Below the pieces are notes generated by a model. It was given only the letters and a program-made list of their open reading frames with translations, made no database searches and was not told where the DNA came from. A DNA stretch of 6,274 nucleotides from positions 1 through 6,274 of the forward strand of contig JAHEGL010000169.1 in the NCBI GenBank assembly GCA_024645145.1. Reading direction: 5' to 3'. Within the stretch, counting starts at the first letter, position 1. Every line of letters starts with the position of its first letter. Positions 1 through 6,274 of the stretch are shown here, one piece after another. Origin of the DNA: Planktotalea sp. GTDB lineage: Bacteria; Pseudomonadota; Alphaproteobacteria; Rhodobacterales; Rhodobacteraceae. A program made the translations under genes and the position numbers.

Positions 1-215
1 TGCTTTTCGCAGTTCCCTGCAAGCACGGACACATCACTGGTTCTTATTCGCTCGATCACAGCCTTGGGCGCGCCGCAGTAGGCCACCAGATCGCCCGTAC
101 AGATCAACGTGCCACGCGCGGTGTTCAAAAGCGCGTCGAGCGCTTGAATATTAGAATAAGGACCACCAAAAATCGTAATTTCACCGCTCAATTCGCCGAA
201 ATCGTCTATGCGCAT
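1..215 (-). CDS. Metallophosphoesterase-like protein, N-terminal part (cut by left edge)
   Basis: Only the first 71 codons are present; the C-terminus lies beyond the left edge. The product begins MRIDDFGELSGEITIFGG and has the order of a calcineurin-like phosphoesterase: a first strand ending in GGPYSN (17-22), a helix (IQALDALLNTA), then ICTGDLVAYCGAP (38-50) and VLAGNCEK (64-71). GDLV matches the family's GD metal motif. The first motif, normally D-x-H-G-N, is GGPYSN, and the usual GNHD/E is GNCE, so the Asp-x-His pair and the catalytic His are missing. From memory, this variant is common in Rhodobacterales proteins annotated as metallophosphoesterases; its substrate is unknown to me, and it may not be a conventional metal-dependent phosphatase. 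The ATG at 215-213 follows AAGGGAA (228-222) with a six-base spacer, a good ribosome-binding site. It is transcribed divergently from the CorB-like gene. The family is fairly certain, the activity is not. Confidence 0.8.
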   Translation of the reverse strand, partial: MRIDDFGELSGEITIFGGPYSNIQALDALLNTARGTLICTGDLVAYCGAPKAVIERIRTSDVSVLAGNCEK

Positions 216-221
216 GTCCCG

Positions 222-228
222 TTCCCTT
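222..228 (-). promoter_or_regulatory. Ribosome-binding site of the metallophosphoesterase-like gene
   Basis: Read on the minus strand, AAGGGAA is followed by CGGGAC and then the ATG at 215-213. The purine-rich core and six-base spacing support this ATG as the true start of the partial gene. Confidence 0.55.
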
Positions 229-255
229 GAAGTGCCGACCGCCCGCCCCCATAAG
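227..255 (+). promoter_or_regulatory. Candidate sigma-70-type promoter for the CorB-like gene
   Basis: TTGAAG (227-232) and CATAAG (250-255) are separated by 17 bases. Each hexamer matches four of six positions of the TTGACA/TATAAT consensus. Transcription would start near 262 and leave a leader of about 20 bases before the ATG at 284. The placement in the 68-bp divergent gap is sensible, but the match is weak and could be chance. I found no equally clear promoter for the divergent gene in the same gap. Confidence 0.25.
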
Positions 256-283
256 ATGAAGTACACAAAGAAAGACAAGCCCA

Positions 284-1591
284 ATGGACCCCATTTCACC
301 TGTTCTTGATAGCGCATTTTGGATCACAGCTGGATCAATCCTGCTGTTGTTGGTCCTCTCTGGCTTCTTCTCAGGCTCTGAAACCGCACTTACGGCTGCG
401 TCACGCGGCAAGTTGCGCGCGCAGGCAGACAAAGGGTCGCGCGGTGCACAGCGCGCATTGGACATCACGGAAGACAATGAACGCCTGATTGGCTCTGTTT
501 TGTTGGGCAACAATTTGGTCAACATTCTTGCTACGTCGTTGGCTACAGCCCTCTTCACGCGCGCATTTGGCGAAAGCGGCGTCGCGCTGGCGACCTTGGT
601 CATGACACTGCTGGTCTTGGTCTTTGCAGAAGTCTTGCCAAAAACATACGCGATTACTAACGCAGAACGCGCAGCCGCGCTTGTATCTCCAGTTATTCAA
701 TTGGTCGTAAAAGTTTTCTCACCTATCGTCTCGGCGGTTCGCTTTTTTGTACGCGGCGTGTTGCGGATATTCGGAATCCAGACGGATCCTGACAGCCATA
801 TTCTTGCCGTTAAAGAAGAAATCGAAGGCGCGCTGAACCTTGGTCACTCCGAAGGTATTGTTGAAAAGGAAGATCGCGATCGTATTTTGGGCGCGCTTGA
901 TCTAAGCGAGCGAACCGTAGAAGAGGTAATGCTTCATCGTTCAGGGATTGAAATGATTGACGCTGCGAAAGATCCAGCAGCAATTTTACGCCAGTGTCTA
1001 GAAAGCAGGCACACACGTCTGCCTGTCTATGACGGTGAACCTGAAAATATTGTTGGCACAATTCACGCCAAAGATTTGCTGCGTTCAATGCATCGCTTGA
1101 TTGATGCAGATACGGGTTCGGTTGCTGGTCTAACCAAATTCGACATCCGCGAAGTTGCGATGCCTCCCTATTTTGTACCTGAAACGACCACCCTCGACGA
1201 TCAAATGCGCAACTTTTTGCGCCGTCGCACGCATTTTGCGCTGGTGGTTGATGAATATGGAACGCTTCAAGGCTTGATCACGCTGGAAGATATTCTTGAA
1301 GAAATCGTTGGTGAGATAACAGACGAGTTCGACCTTGAAGAAGATGCAGCGCTCGTGCCTGATCAAGATGGTCACTACCAGATTGATGGCGCGATGACGA
1401 TCCGCGACCTAAACCGCGCCGTTGATTGGGGCTTGCCGGATGATGAGGCGAACACAGTCGCTGGACTAGTCATCCACGAAGCTCAAATGATCCCGACGAC
1501 CGGGCAAGTCTTTAGCTTTCATGGCTTCCGGTTTGAAGTCGCCTCACGTTCAGGTAATCGGATCACTCAACTGAAGATCAGACCGCTCTGA
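284..1591 (+). CDS. CorB/CorC-type (CNNM, HlyC/CorC family) membrane protein with CBS domains
   Basis: This 435-residue inner-membrane protein has the complete CorB/CNNM layout. The DUF21/CNNM membrane domain covers about residues 11-195, with hydrophobic segments near 11-31, 69-93, 99-119 and 131-155. It carries the family motifs SGFFSGSETALTAASRGKL (26-44), GNNLVNI (75-81) and FAEVLPKTYA (114-123). A CBS pair follows: about 212-266 (VEEVMLHRSG, TRLPVYDG) and 298-350 (FALVVDEYGTLQGLITLEDI). The C-terminal CorC_HlyC domain spans about 363-433. Relatives bind Mg-ATP through the CBS pair and transport or regulate Mg2+ (CorB, CNNM); many are labelled hemolysin for historical reasons, and nothing here suggests a toxin. 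An in-frame TGA at 257-259 precedes the ATG at 284, so this is the first ATG available in the frame. The ribosome-binding site is weak (a purine-rich GAAAGA stretch). The stop lies two bases from the uvrA stop on the other strand. Mg2+ or Co2+ specificity cannot be read from the sequence. Confidence 0.95.
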   Translation: MDPISPVLDSAFWITAGSILLLLVLSGFFSGSETALTAASRGKLRAQADKGSRGAQRALDITEDNERLIGSVLLGNNLVNILATSLATALFTRAFGESGVALATLVMTLLVLVFAEVLPKTYAITNAERAAALVSPVIQLVVKVFSPIVSAVRFFVRGVLRIFGIQTDPDSHILAVKEEIEGALNLGHSEGIVEKEDRDRILGALDLSERTVEEVMLHRSGIEMIDAAKDPAAILRQCLESRHTRLPVYDGEPENIVGTIHAKDLLRSMHRLIDADTGSVAGLTKFDIREVAMPPYFVPETTTLDDQMRNFLRRRTHFALVVDEYGTLQGLITLEDILEEIVGEITDEFDLEEDAALVPDQDGHYQIDGAMTIRDLNRAVDWGLPDDEANTVAGLVIHEAQMIPTTGQVFSFHGFRFEVASRSGNRITQLKIRPL

Positions 1592-1593
1592 TC

Positions 1594-4458
1594 TTATTTC
1601 GCTGCGGCGCGCTTTGCGGCAACTTCCAGCATCGGCTTTAAGTAGTAGCCGGTGTAGCTGCCTTCCACTTCGGCAACTGCTTCAGGCGTCCCTGTTGCAA
1701 CAACTTCGCCACCGCCATCACCCCCTTCAGGGCCAATGTCGATAATCCAATCAGCGGTCTTGATGACATCTAGATTGTGCTCAATCACGATGACAGTGTT
1801 ACCTGCTTCAACAAGTTCATGTAACACTTCCAAGAGCTTACGCACATCTTCAAAATGCAAACCGGTTGTTGGTTCATCCAGAATATACAGTGTGCGCCCT
1901 GTGGAACGTTTGCTGAGCTCTTTCGACAGCTTCACGCGCTGCGCCTCACCTCCAGAAAGCGTCGTCGCTTGTTGTCCTACCTTGATATAGCCCAGACCGA
2001 CACGCATGAGCGCATCCATTTTTTCGCGAATGCTTGGCACGGCTTTGAAGAAATCTTGAGCATCTTCAACGGTCATATTCAAGACATCTGCAATGCTTTT
2101 GCCTTTGAACCGGATTTCAAGCGTTTCACGATTATATCGCGCGCCTTTGCAGGTCTCACACTCCACATAAACATCCGGTAAAAAGTGCATCTCGATCTTG
2201 ATGACACCATCCCCTTGGCACGCTTCACAGCGGCCGCCTTTTACGTTGAAACTGAAACGACCGGGCTTGTAACCGCGCGTTTTTGCTTCAGGCAGGCCAG
2301 CGAACCAATCACGAATTGGCGTGAAGGCACCAGTGTAAGTCGCGGGGTTTGAACGCGGTGTGCGCCCAATTGCGCGTTGGTCGATATCAATGACCTTATC
2401 AAGATGCTCAAGCCCTTTAATAGTTTCGCAAGGTGCTGGTGTTTGCCGCGCACCGTTCAAACGCATCGATGCTGTCTTGAACAACGTCTCAATCGTCAAC
2501 GTCGACTTACCGCCACCCGAAACGCCTGTAACACAGACAAATTTGCCAAGCGGGAAATCAGCGCTGATATTTTGAAGATTGTTTCCAGTCGCATTCACAA
2601 CTTTAATCTGCTTTTTGTTCCCCTTACGGCGCTCAATCGGAACAGCAATCTCTCGCTTTCCGCTCAAATACTGTCCGGTAACAGAATTTTCGTCCGCGAC
2701 AATCTGGGCAGGCGTACCTTTAGAAACGACCTGTCCGCCATGCACCCCAGCACCAGGGCCGATATCAAACACGTAGTCGGCTTCACGAATGGCTTCTTCG
2801 TCATGTTCAACAACAATGACTGTATTCCCCTGATCTCGCAGGTTCTTTAGCGTCAACAACAAGCGATCATTGTCGCGCTGATGCAAGCCAATGGACGGCT
2901 CATCCAGCACGTAAAGCACCCCTTGCAAGCCAGATCCAATTTGGCTCGCCAATCTGATCCGTTGGCTTTCTCCCCCACTCAGTGTTCCACTAGCGCGCGA
3001 TAATGTAAGGTATTCTAGACCGACGTTATTAAGAAAACCTAAACGCTCCTGAATTTCTTTCAAAATCGCTTTGGCAATCTCATTGCGTTGAACAGACAGT
3101 GCCGCAGGCACGGTCGTACACCATTCATAGGCTTCGCGGATCGACATTTGCACCACATGACCCACGTGAAGCCCTGCAATTTTGACGGCTAATGCTTCCT
3201 CGCGAAGGCGATAACCTTCGCATGTGCCGCATGGTCTATTGTTTTGATAACGCTCGAATTCTTCGCGAATCCAGTTGCTATCCGTCTCGCGGTAACGTCG
3301 CTCCATATTTGGAATGACACCCTCGAACACGCGCGTCACTTGATAGACACGACCGCCCTCATCATAACGAAACGGGATTTCCTCTTCGCCAGAGCCATAA
3401 AGAAAGACTTTCTGAATTTTCTCAGGCAGATCTTTCCACTTTGTGCTCTGGTTAAATTTGTAATGTTTTGCAATTGCTTCAATGGTTTGCAGAAAATAGG
3501 GCGATTTTCCTTTGCGCCACGGAGCCAAAGCACCATCAGAAATTTTCAGCGCCGCGTCTGGAACAACCAAACGTTCATCAAAAAATAACTCTTTTCCAAG
3601 ACCATCGCATTCAGGACATGCGCCAAAGGGAGCGTTGAAACTAAACAAACGAGGTTCGATCTCAGGAATGGTGAAACCACTAACAGGGCAAGCAAACTTT
3701 TCAGAAAACGTGAAACGCTCTGCCTCTCCCTCTGCTGGCGCGGTCTCCAGAATGGCAATGCCGTCCGCAAGATCCAACGCAGTTCTCAGACTGTCAGCAA
3801 GGCGGGTTTCCAAGCCTTCGCGGATGACGATCCGATCAACCACCACATCAATATCATGACGGAATTTCTTATCCAAAGTTGGCGGTTCATCAAGCTCGTA
3901 AAACGCCCCATCTACTTTGACACGTTGGTATCCTTGCTTGCGCAACTCCATGAATTCTTTGCGATATTCGCCTTTTCGGTCACGGATAATTGGTGCCAAA
4001 AGATATCCGCGGGTCCCCTCGTCCATGGCCATAATCCGGTCGACCATGTCTTGCACTTGCTGCGCTTCAATCGGCAAACCGGTCGTAGGCGAGAACGGCG
4101 TTCCAACCCGTGCAAACAAAAGTCGCATGTAGTCATAAATTTCGGTCACTGTACCCACGGTCGAGCGTGGGTTTTTAGACGTCGTCTTTTGTTCGATTGA
4201 AATCGCCGGACTAAGGCCGCTGATGTGATCCACGTCAGGCTTTTGCATCATATCGAGGAATTGGCGCGCATATGCGCTTAGCGATTCTACATAGCGCCGC
4301 TGCCCTTCGGCATAGATGGTATCAAAGGCAAGCGATGACTTTCCAGAGCCCGAAAGACCTGTAATTACAACGAGTTGATCGCGCGGAATATCGACATCAA
4401 TCGACTTCAGATTGTGTTCCCGCGCACCGCGTACCTCGATATTTTTCAACTCAGCCAT
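1594..4458 (-). CDS. uvrA: UvrA, damage-recognition ATPase of nucleotide excision repair
   Basis: This complete 954-residue protein is of normal length for UvrA. In the cytoplasm UvrA dimers bind distorted DNA and load UvrB, after which UvrC cuts on both sides of the lesion. Two ABC ATPase modules are intact. Module I has Walker A GLSGSGKS (34-41), signature LSGGE (493-497), Walker B ending DEPS (519-522) and the switch His in VVEHD (552). Module II has Walker [10 protein letters not shown] (645-653), LSGGE (834-838), DEPTTGLH (861-868) and VIEHN (893-895). The UvrB-binding and insertion regions lie between Walker A and signature of module I. The C-terminal zinc finger is complete (C744, C747, C767, C770). 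The first zinc motif reads C257-P-V-S260 ... C281-P-E-C284, so one of four usual cysteines is Ser; another CxxC sits at 410/413. The ATG at 4458 follows AGGGA (4469-4465) with six-base spacing. A possible LexA site lies about 80 bases upstream. The stop is two bases from that of the convergent CorB-like gene. Confidence 0.99.
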   Translation of the reverse strand: MAELKNIEVRGAREHNLKSIDVDIPRDQLVVITGLSGSGKSSLAFDTIYAEGQRRYVESLSAYARQFLDMMQKPDVDHISGLSPAISIEQKTTSKNPRSTVGTVTEIYDYMRLLFARVGTPFSPTTGLPIEAQQVQDMVDRIMAMDEGTRGYLLAPIIRDRKGEYRKEFMELRKQGYQRVKVDGAFYELDEPPTLDKKFRHDIDVVVDRIVIREGLETRLADSLRTALDLADGIAILETAPAEGEAERFTFSEKFACPVSGFTIPEIEPRLFSFNAPFGACPECDGLGKELFFDERLVVPDAALKISDGALAPWRKGKSPYFLQTIEAIAKHYKFNQSTKWKDLPEKIQKVFLYGSGEEEIPFRYDEGGRVYQVTRVFEGVIPNMERRYRETDSNWIREEFERYQNNRPCGTCEGYRLREEALAVKIAGLHVGHVVQMSIREAYEWCTTVPAALSVQRNEIAKAILKEIQERLGFLNNVGLEYLTLSRASGTLSGGESQRIRLASQIGSGLQGVLYVLDEPSIGLHQRDNDRLLLTLKNLRDQGNTVIVVEHDEEAIREADYVFDIGPGAGVHGGQVVSKGTPAQIVADENSVTGQYLSGKREIAVPIERRKGNKKQIKVVNATGNNLQNISADFPLGKFVCVTGVSGGGKSTLTIETLFKTASMRLNGARQTPAPCETIKGLEHLDKVIDIDQRAIGRTPRSNPATYTGAFTPIRDWFAGLPEAKTRGYKPGRFSFNVKGGRCEACQGDGVIKIEMHFLPDVYVECETCKGARYNRETLEIRFKGKSIADVLNMTVEDAQDFFKAVPSIREKMDALMRVGLGYIKVGQQATTLSGGEAQRVKLSKELSKRSTGRTLYILDEPTTGLHFEDVRKLLEVLHELVEAGNTVIVIEHNLDVIKTADWIIDIGPEGGDGGGEVVATGTPEAVAEVEGSYTGYYLKPMLEVAAKRAAAK

Positions 4459-4464
4459 TTCGCG

Positions 4465-4469
4465 TCCCT
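4465..4469 (-). promoter_or_regulatory. uvrA ribosome-binding site
   Basis: Minus-strand AGGGA followed by CGCGAA and the ATG at 4458-4456. The core and six-base spacing fit a standard Shine-Dalgarno site. Its AGG part also belongs to one arm of an inverted repeat (4467-4472 with 4487-4492), so it could be partly masked in the mRNA. Confidence 0.6.
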
Positions 4470-4497
4470 ATGCCTTTGCACTTACACATAGGCAAAG
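4467..4497 (-). repeat. Two interleaved inverted repeats in the uvrA leader
   Basis: Two perfect six-base inverted repeats share this stretch. CCTATG (4467-4472) pairs with CATAGG (4487-4492), and CTTTGC (4474-4479) pairs with GCAAAG (4492-4497). They interleave and share base 4492. In uvrA mRNA the loops would be about 14 and 12 bases. The connecting segments are too short for a comfortable pseudoknot, so the two hairpins would more likely exclude each other. The first covers part of the Shine-Dalgarno site; the second leaves it free. No T-run follows, so neither is a terminator. The arms are short and may be coincidental. Confidence 0.3.
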
Positions 4498-4514
4498 CCG
4501 CAGATTCGACCAGC

Positions 4515-4548
4515 CCTGATGTAAGAAAGACAGGTAGAACAAATCAGG
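4515..4548. repeat. Six-base inverted repeat upstream of uvrA
   Basis: CCTGAT (4515-4520) and ATCAGG (4543-4548) form a perfect inverted repeat with a 22-base spacer, in the gap between the MFS gene and uvrA. The right arm lies mostly within the spacer of the candidate LexA site. The loop is long and no T-run follows, so it does not look like a terminator. It could be an operator for a dimeric protein or chance. Confidence 0.2.
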
Positions 4549-4551
4549 AAT
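4537..4551 (-). promoter_or_regulatory. Candidate LexA (SOS) operator of uvrA
   Basis: On the minus strand the sequence is ATTC, seven bases, GTTC (plus strand GAAC-AAATCAG-GAAT). The LexA box described for alphaproteobacteria, including Rhodobacter, is the direct repeat GTTC-N7-GTTC, so seven of eight defined bases match with correct spacing. uvrA is a known SOS gene in this group. The site overlaps a -10-like TATATT (4554-4549), where a bound repressor would block transcription. By a rough chance estimate, a one-mismatch match on either strand of a 103-bp gap arises perhaps once in ten such gaps, so the call rests partly on context. Confidence 0.4.
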
Positions 4552-4554
4552 ATA
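4549..4554 (-). promoter_or_regulatory. Possible -10 element of a uvrA promoter
   Basis: Minus-strand TATATT matches five of six positions of TATAAT. Transcription would start near 4541 and give a leader of about 80 bases. I see no convincing -35 hexamer 16-18 bases upstream, where the sequence lies within the end of the MFS gene (around CGCTTC). The call is therefore tentative; uvrA might instead depend partly on read-through from the MFS gene. Confidence 0.25.
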
Positions 4555-4561
4555 CGAAAGT

Positions 4562-5809
4562 TTAATCTATTGAAGCGAGAACTTTGGAGCGACGACGCGC
4601 AAGCAAAAGATGCACCGAAAACCCGAAGAAACAGAACAAAATGATAAATCTGACCGTCCCTAAAATGCCAGAAACTGCGATGATTGCCGCCAATAGTGGT
4701 CGCCCGCAGCTTGTTCCAACATTTCCCAGTTGCGCTATGGCACCTGTCGCATAGGCCCTGTTTTGATCGTTTTGATTGAGTTCCGCCAAAGCCGCGAAAG
4801 ACGCACCTGGTACGATCCCCGTCGATCCAATCAAAATTATGCTAAACGCAACGAACAAAGGATCATTACCCACGACCAACAAAAGCGGGATCGAACTAAT
4901 AGCAATCAATATATAGCCAATCATAACAGCCCGAACCGCACTCACAAAACCAAGCAACACAACGCCAAAGGTGAGCGACACGACAATGGACGCGAAGGGT
5001 AAGCTCGCGGATAAGCCCGTTCGCCATTCTGGTACAACAAATTCGGGGAGATAGGTCAAAAGTGCGATATAAAGACTCGTGTAGAAAACAAACCCCAATG
5101 CAGCCGCGCTTAGCCATGGGGATCGATAGATTTTTACATGCAGTTTTAGGAGGTTGGCAAAATCAAAAGAGTCATGCGCATCTTTGTTCTTTGAGTGCGC
5201 AGCCCCACTTTTCAACGATTTCGAAAGGCATAGACCAATGATCAGCATGTAAAACGCATGCGATAGCAACAAGCCTTGCAGCCCTGCCCGCGCAATGATC
5301 CACGGCGCGATTAATGCGACAATCATGTAGGATAGCCCGAAAAAGGAACTCCAAAGCGTCATAATACCGGAGCGCGCGCGCAAAGAGCTGTGCCGCGCCA
5401 TAAGAATTGGGCCAGCAACGACGATGAAAAGATGACTGGCACCTTCAAATACACGCAGAATGATCAAAAGAAAGAATGGCATCGAGAACGACTGCAAAGC
5501 TGACAAAACCGCAGCAGAAAATACGCCTAAAATGAACATTCGCTTAATGCCCAGTCTGGGGCTTAAAATCCCGCCGACCACGCCAAAAACCAATCCGACA
5601 AAGCCAACGCACGAAATCAAAAAACCTAAGGCAACTTCACCGACTGGATAGATTTCTCGAAAAACATCGATCGTGACTGCAATCTTGCCAAATTGCGCAG
5701 CAGCACCCAAGCCAGCGCCCCAGACAAGAAGACCAACCAACCAATGCGTAACGTCCTCACCCCTACTTTGGGCGACGTCCTTAGAATGAGAATTAGATTT
5801 TTTGAGCAA
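4562..5809 (-). CDS. Major facilitator superfamily (MFS) transporter, substrate unknown
   Basis: This 415-residue inner-membrane protein has about twelve hydrophobic segments, roughly at 23-46, 56-82, 90-107, 110-136, 146-170, 174-195, 231-253, 265-288, 291-314, 316-343, 352-378 and 380-404, with a hydrophilic central loop at 197-228. That 6+6 pattern is the MFS fold. The loop between segments 2 and 3 reads GGILSPRLGIKR (79-90), a form of MFS motif A with the usual Asp replaced by Ser. Segment 4 has RVFEGASH (119-126), resembling the conserved Arg/Gly motif B. The substrate cannot be inferred. The start is probably TTG at 5809-5807, the first usual start codon after an in-frame TGA at 5848-5846; there is no in-frame ATG before the first membrane segment. 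A TTG at 5740 would cut into that segment although a purine-rich GGGGTGAGGA lies upstream. With the 5809 start the gene overlaps the upstream methyltransferase gene by 17 bases, suggesting one operon. uvrA follows 103 bases downstream. Confidence 0.88.
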   Translation of the reverse strand: MLKKSNSHSKDVAQSRGEDVTHWLVGLLVWGAGLGAAAQFGKIAVTIDVFREIYPVGEVALGFLISCVGFVGLVFGVVGGILSPRLGIKRMFILGVFSAAVLSALQSFSMPFFLLIILRVFEGASHLFIVVAGPILMARHSSLRARSGIMTLWSSFFGLSYMIVALIAPWIIARAGLQGLLLSHAFYMLIIGLCLSKSLKSGAAHSKNKDAHDSFDFANLLKLHVKIYRSPWLSAAALGFVFYTSLYIALLTYLPEFVVPEWRTGLSASLPFASIVVSLTFGVVLLGFVSAVRAVMIGYILIAISSIPLLLVVGNDPLFVAFSIILIGSTGIVPGASFAALAELNQNDQNRAYATGAIAQLGNVGTSCGRPLLAAIIAVSGILGTVRFIILFCFFGFSVHLLLARRRSKVLASID

Positions 5810-6274
5810 GTGCCCATGCCGTAATTGGAAATTCGGGGTCGTTTGTCAGATCGTCAGTATCTGGTGCATGTTCCGGAGGCCAGACCTCTTCTAGGTTTCG
5901 CAGCGCAGCTGCGCGATTGCCCCATTGAGCGGTGCGAATGCCCGCTTCATCAAATCCACTTTCGATAAGCAAGTTTTTCAAGCCGCGTGCAGACCAGCGC
6001 GAGTTGTCCTGAGGGGCTGCATGAAAAGGAATGTAGAACGGGGTCGCAATGTAGAAATAGGAGCCACGTTTCATCATCTTGCGTACGTTTTTCGTCGCGG
6101 CGTAGGGACGATCAAGATGTTCCCACACCTGATCCGCAATGATCAGATCGAATTTACGCGGTCGCCCGTCTTCACCTTCATAAGGTCCTTTACAGATATC
6201 ATATTTGGGATACCGAAATTGCTCGTAAGATCCAAAGTTGAAATACTTCCCCCATTGGCCGGCAATCTCAGCAA
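5793..6274 (-). CDS. SAM-dependent methyltransferase-like protein, C-terminal part (cut by right edge)
   Basis: The last 159 codons and a TAA stop (5795-5793) are present; the N-terminus, where the SAM-binding glycine motif would lie, is beyond the right edge. Visible residues, numbered from the first complete codon (6272-6270), resemble the second half of a class I methyltransferase of the Methyltransf_11/23 type. FDLIIADQVWEHLDRP (41-56) matches the family's strand-4 motif with its EH pair. RGSYFYIATPFYIP (69-82) fits strand 5. DNSRWSARGLKNLLIESGF (89-107) is the typical segment before the last strands. An internal GTG at 6128 is not the start, because the frame stays open to the edge and the motif begins before it. 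The substrate is unknown; some relatives act on small molecules, lipids or sugars. The end overlaps the probable start of the MFS gene, so the two are likely co-transcribed. Confidence 0.75.
   Translation of the reverse strand, partial: AEIAGQWGKYFNFGSYEQFRYPKYDICKGPYEGEDGRPRKFDLIIADQVWEHLDRPYAATKNVRKMMKRGSYFYIATPFYIPFHAAPQDNSRWSARGLKNLLIESGFDEAGIRTAQWGNRAAALRNLEEVWPPEHAPDTDDLTNDPEFPITAWALAQKI

Noticed and set aside
256..309. A 17-codon ORF (ATG at 256, TGA ending at 309) overlapping the start of the CorB-like gene, a possible leader peptide.
   Set aside because: It lacks a clear ribosome-binding site, begins just upstream of or near the supposed transcription start, and its sequence shows nothing recognisable; short ORFs of this size arise often by chance.
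181..603. A 140-codon minus-strand open frame spanning the start of the CorB-like gene.
   Set aside because: Its sequence is low in recognisable structure, rich in Arg/Ala/Ser as shadow frames are, and it overlaps both the partial metallophosphoesterase gene and the well-supported CorB-like gene.
1597..1625. GC-rich stretch at the uvrA end (gctgcggcgcgctttgcggc), considered as a terminator stem.
   Set aside because: The repeated GCGGC is direct, not inverted, no stable stem with a T-run results, and the bases encode the Ala/Lys-rich UvrA C-terminus.
2493..2530. Second Walker A of UvrA reads GVSGGGKST where GVSGSGKST is usual.
   Set aside because: Gly at this position leaves the P-loop consensus intact, and I believe it is common in alphaproteobacterial UvrA.
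1855..4200. Several open frames of 60-157 codons on the plus strand opposite uvrA.
   Set aside because: They lie antisense to an unmistakable full-length uvrA, have no recognisable domains and are explained as shadow frames.
1..6274. A hidden defence, mobile or other novel multi-gene system.
   Set aside because: Every long coding stretch belongs to a known family, there are no long repeats, transposase or integrase remnants, tRNA genes or CRISPR-like arrays, and gene spacing is typical of a chromosomal backbone.

Overview
The window looks like an ordinary chromosomal segment of an alphaproteobacterium, most likely in or near the Rhodobacterales (roseobacter-like). This rests on UvrA sequence details (a first zinc motif reading CPVS, a second Walker A reading GVSGGGKST), on a metallophosphoesterase-like protein with GGPYSN and GNCE motifs that I associate with that order, and on a possible alphaproteobacterial LexA site (direct repeat with 11-bp period) upstream of uvrA. 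Base composition looks close to half G+C by eye, which is lowish for the order. No species can be named from the sequence alone.

Layout. Positions 1-215 (minus) hold the N-terminal 71 codons of a metallophosphoesterase-like protein that runs off the left edge. A 68-bp gap (216-283) with room for two divergent promoters separates it from a CorB/CorC-type (CNNM, HlyC/CorC) membrane protein at 284-1591 (plus). That gene converges on uvrA (1594-4458, minus), with only two bases between the stop codons. Upstream of uvrA is a 103-bp gap (4459-4561) holding the candidate SOS operator, a -10-like element, small inverted repeats and the uvrA ribosome-binding site. Further upstream on the same strand are an MFS transporter (4562-5809, probable TTG start) and, overlapping it by 17 bases, the C-terminal 159 codons of a SAM-dependent methyltransferase-like protein that runs off the right edge.

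How the genes relate. The methyltransferase and MFS genes overlap and are probably translationally coupled in one transcript, which may read on into uvrA. UvrA is the damage-recognition ATPase of nucleotide excision repair and seems to have its own control region. The CorB-like protein (probably divalent cation transport) and the metallophosphoesterase-like protein are divergent and have no evident functional link to repair. There are no RNA genes, mobile elements, CRISPR arrays or long repeats visible. I see no convincing novel multi-gene system; the points of interest are the uvrA control region, the degenerate metallophosphoesterase motifs and the reduced first zinc motif of UvrA.
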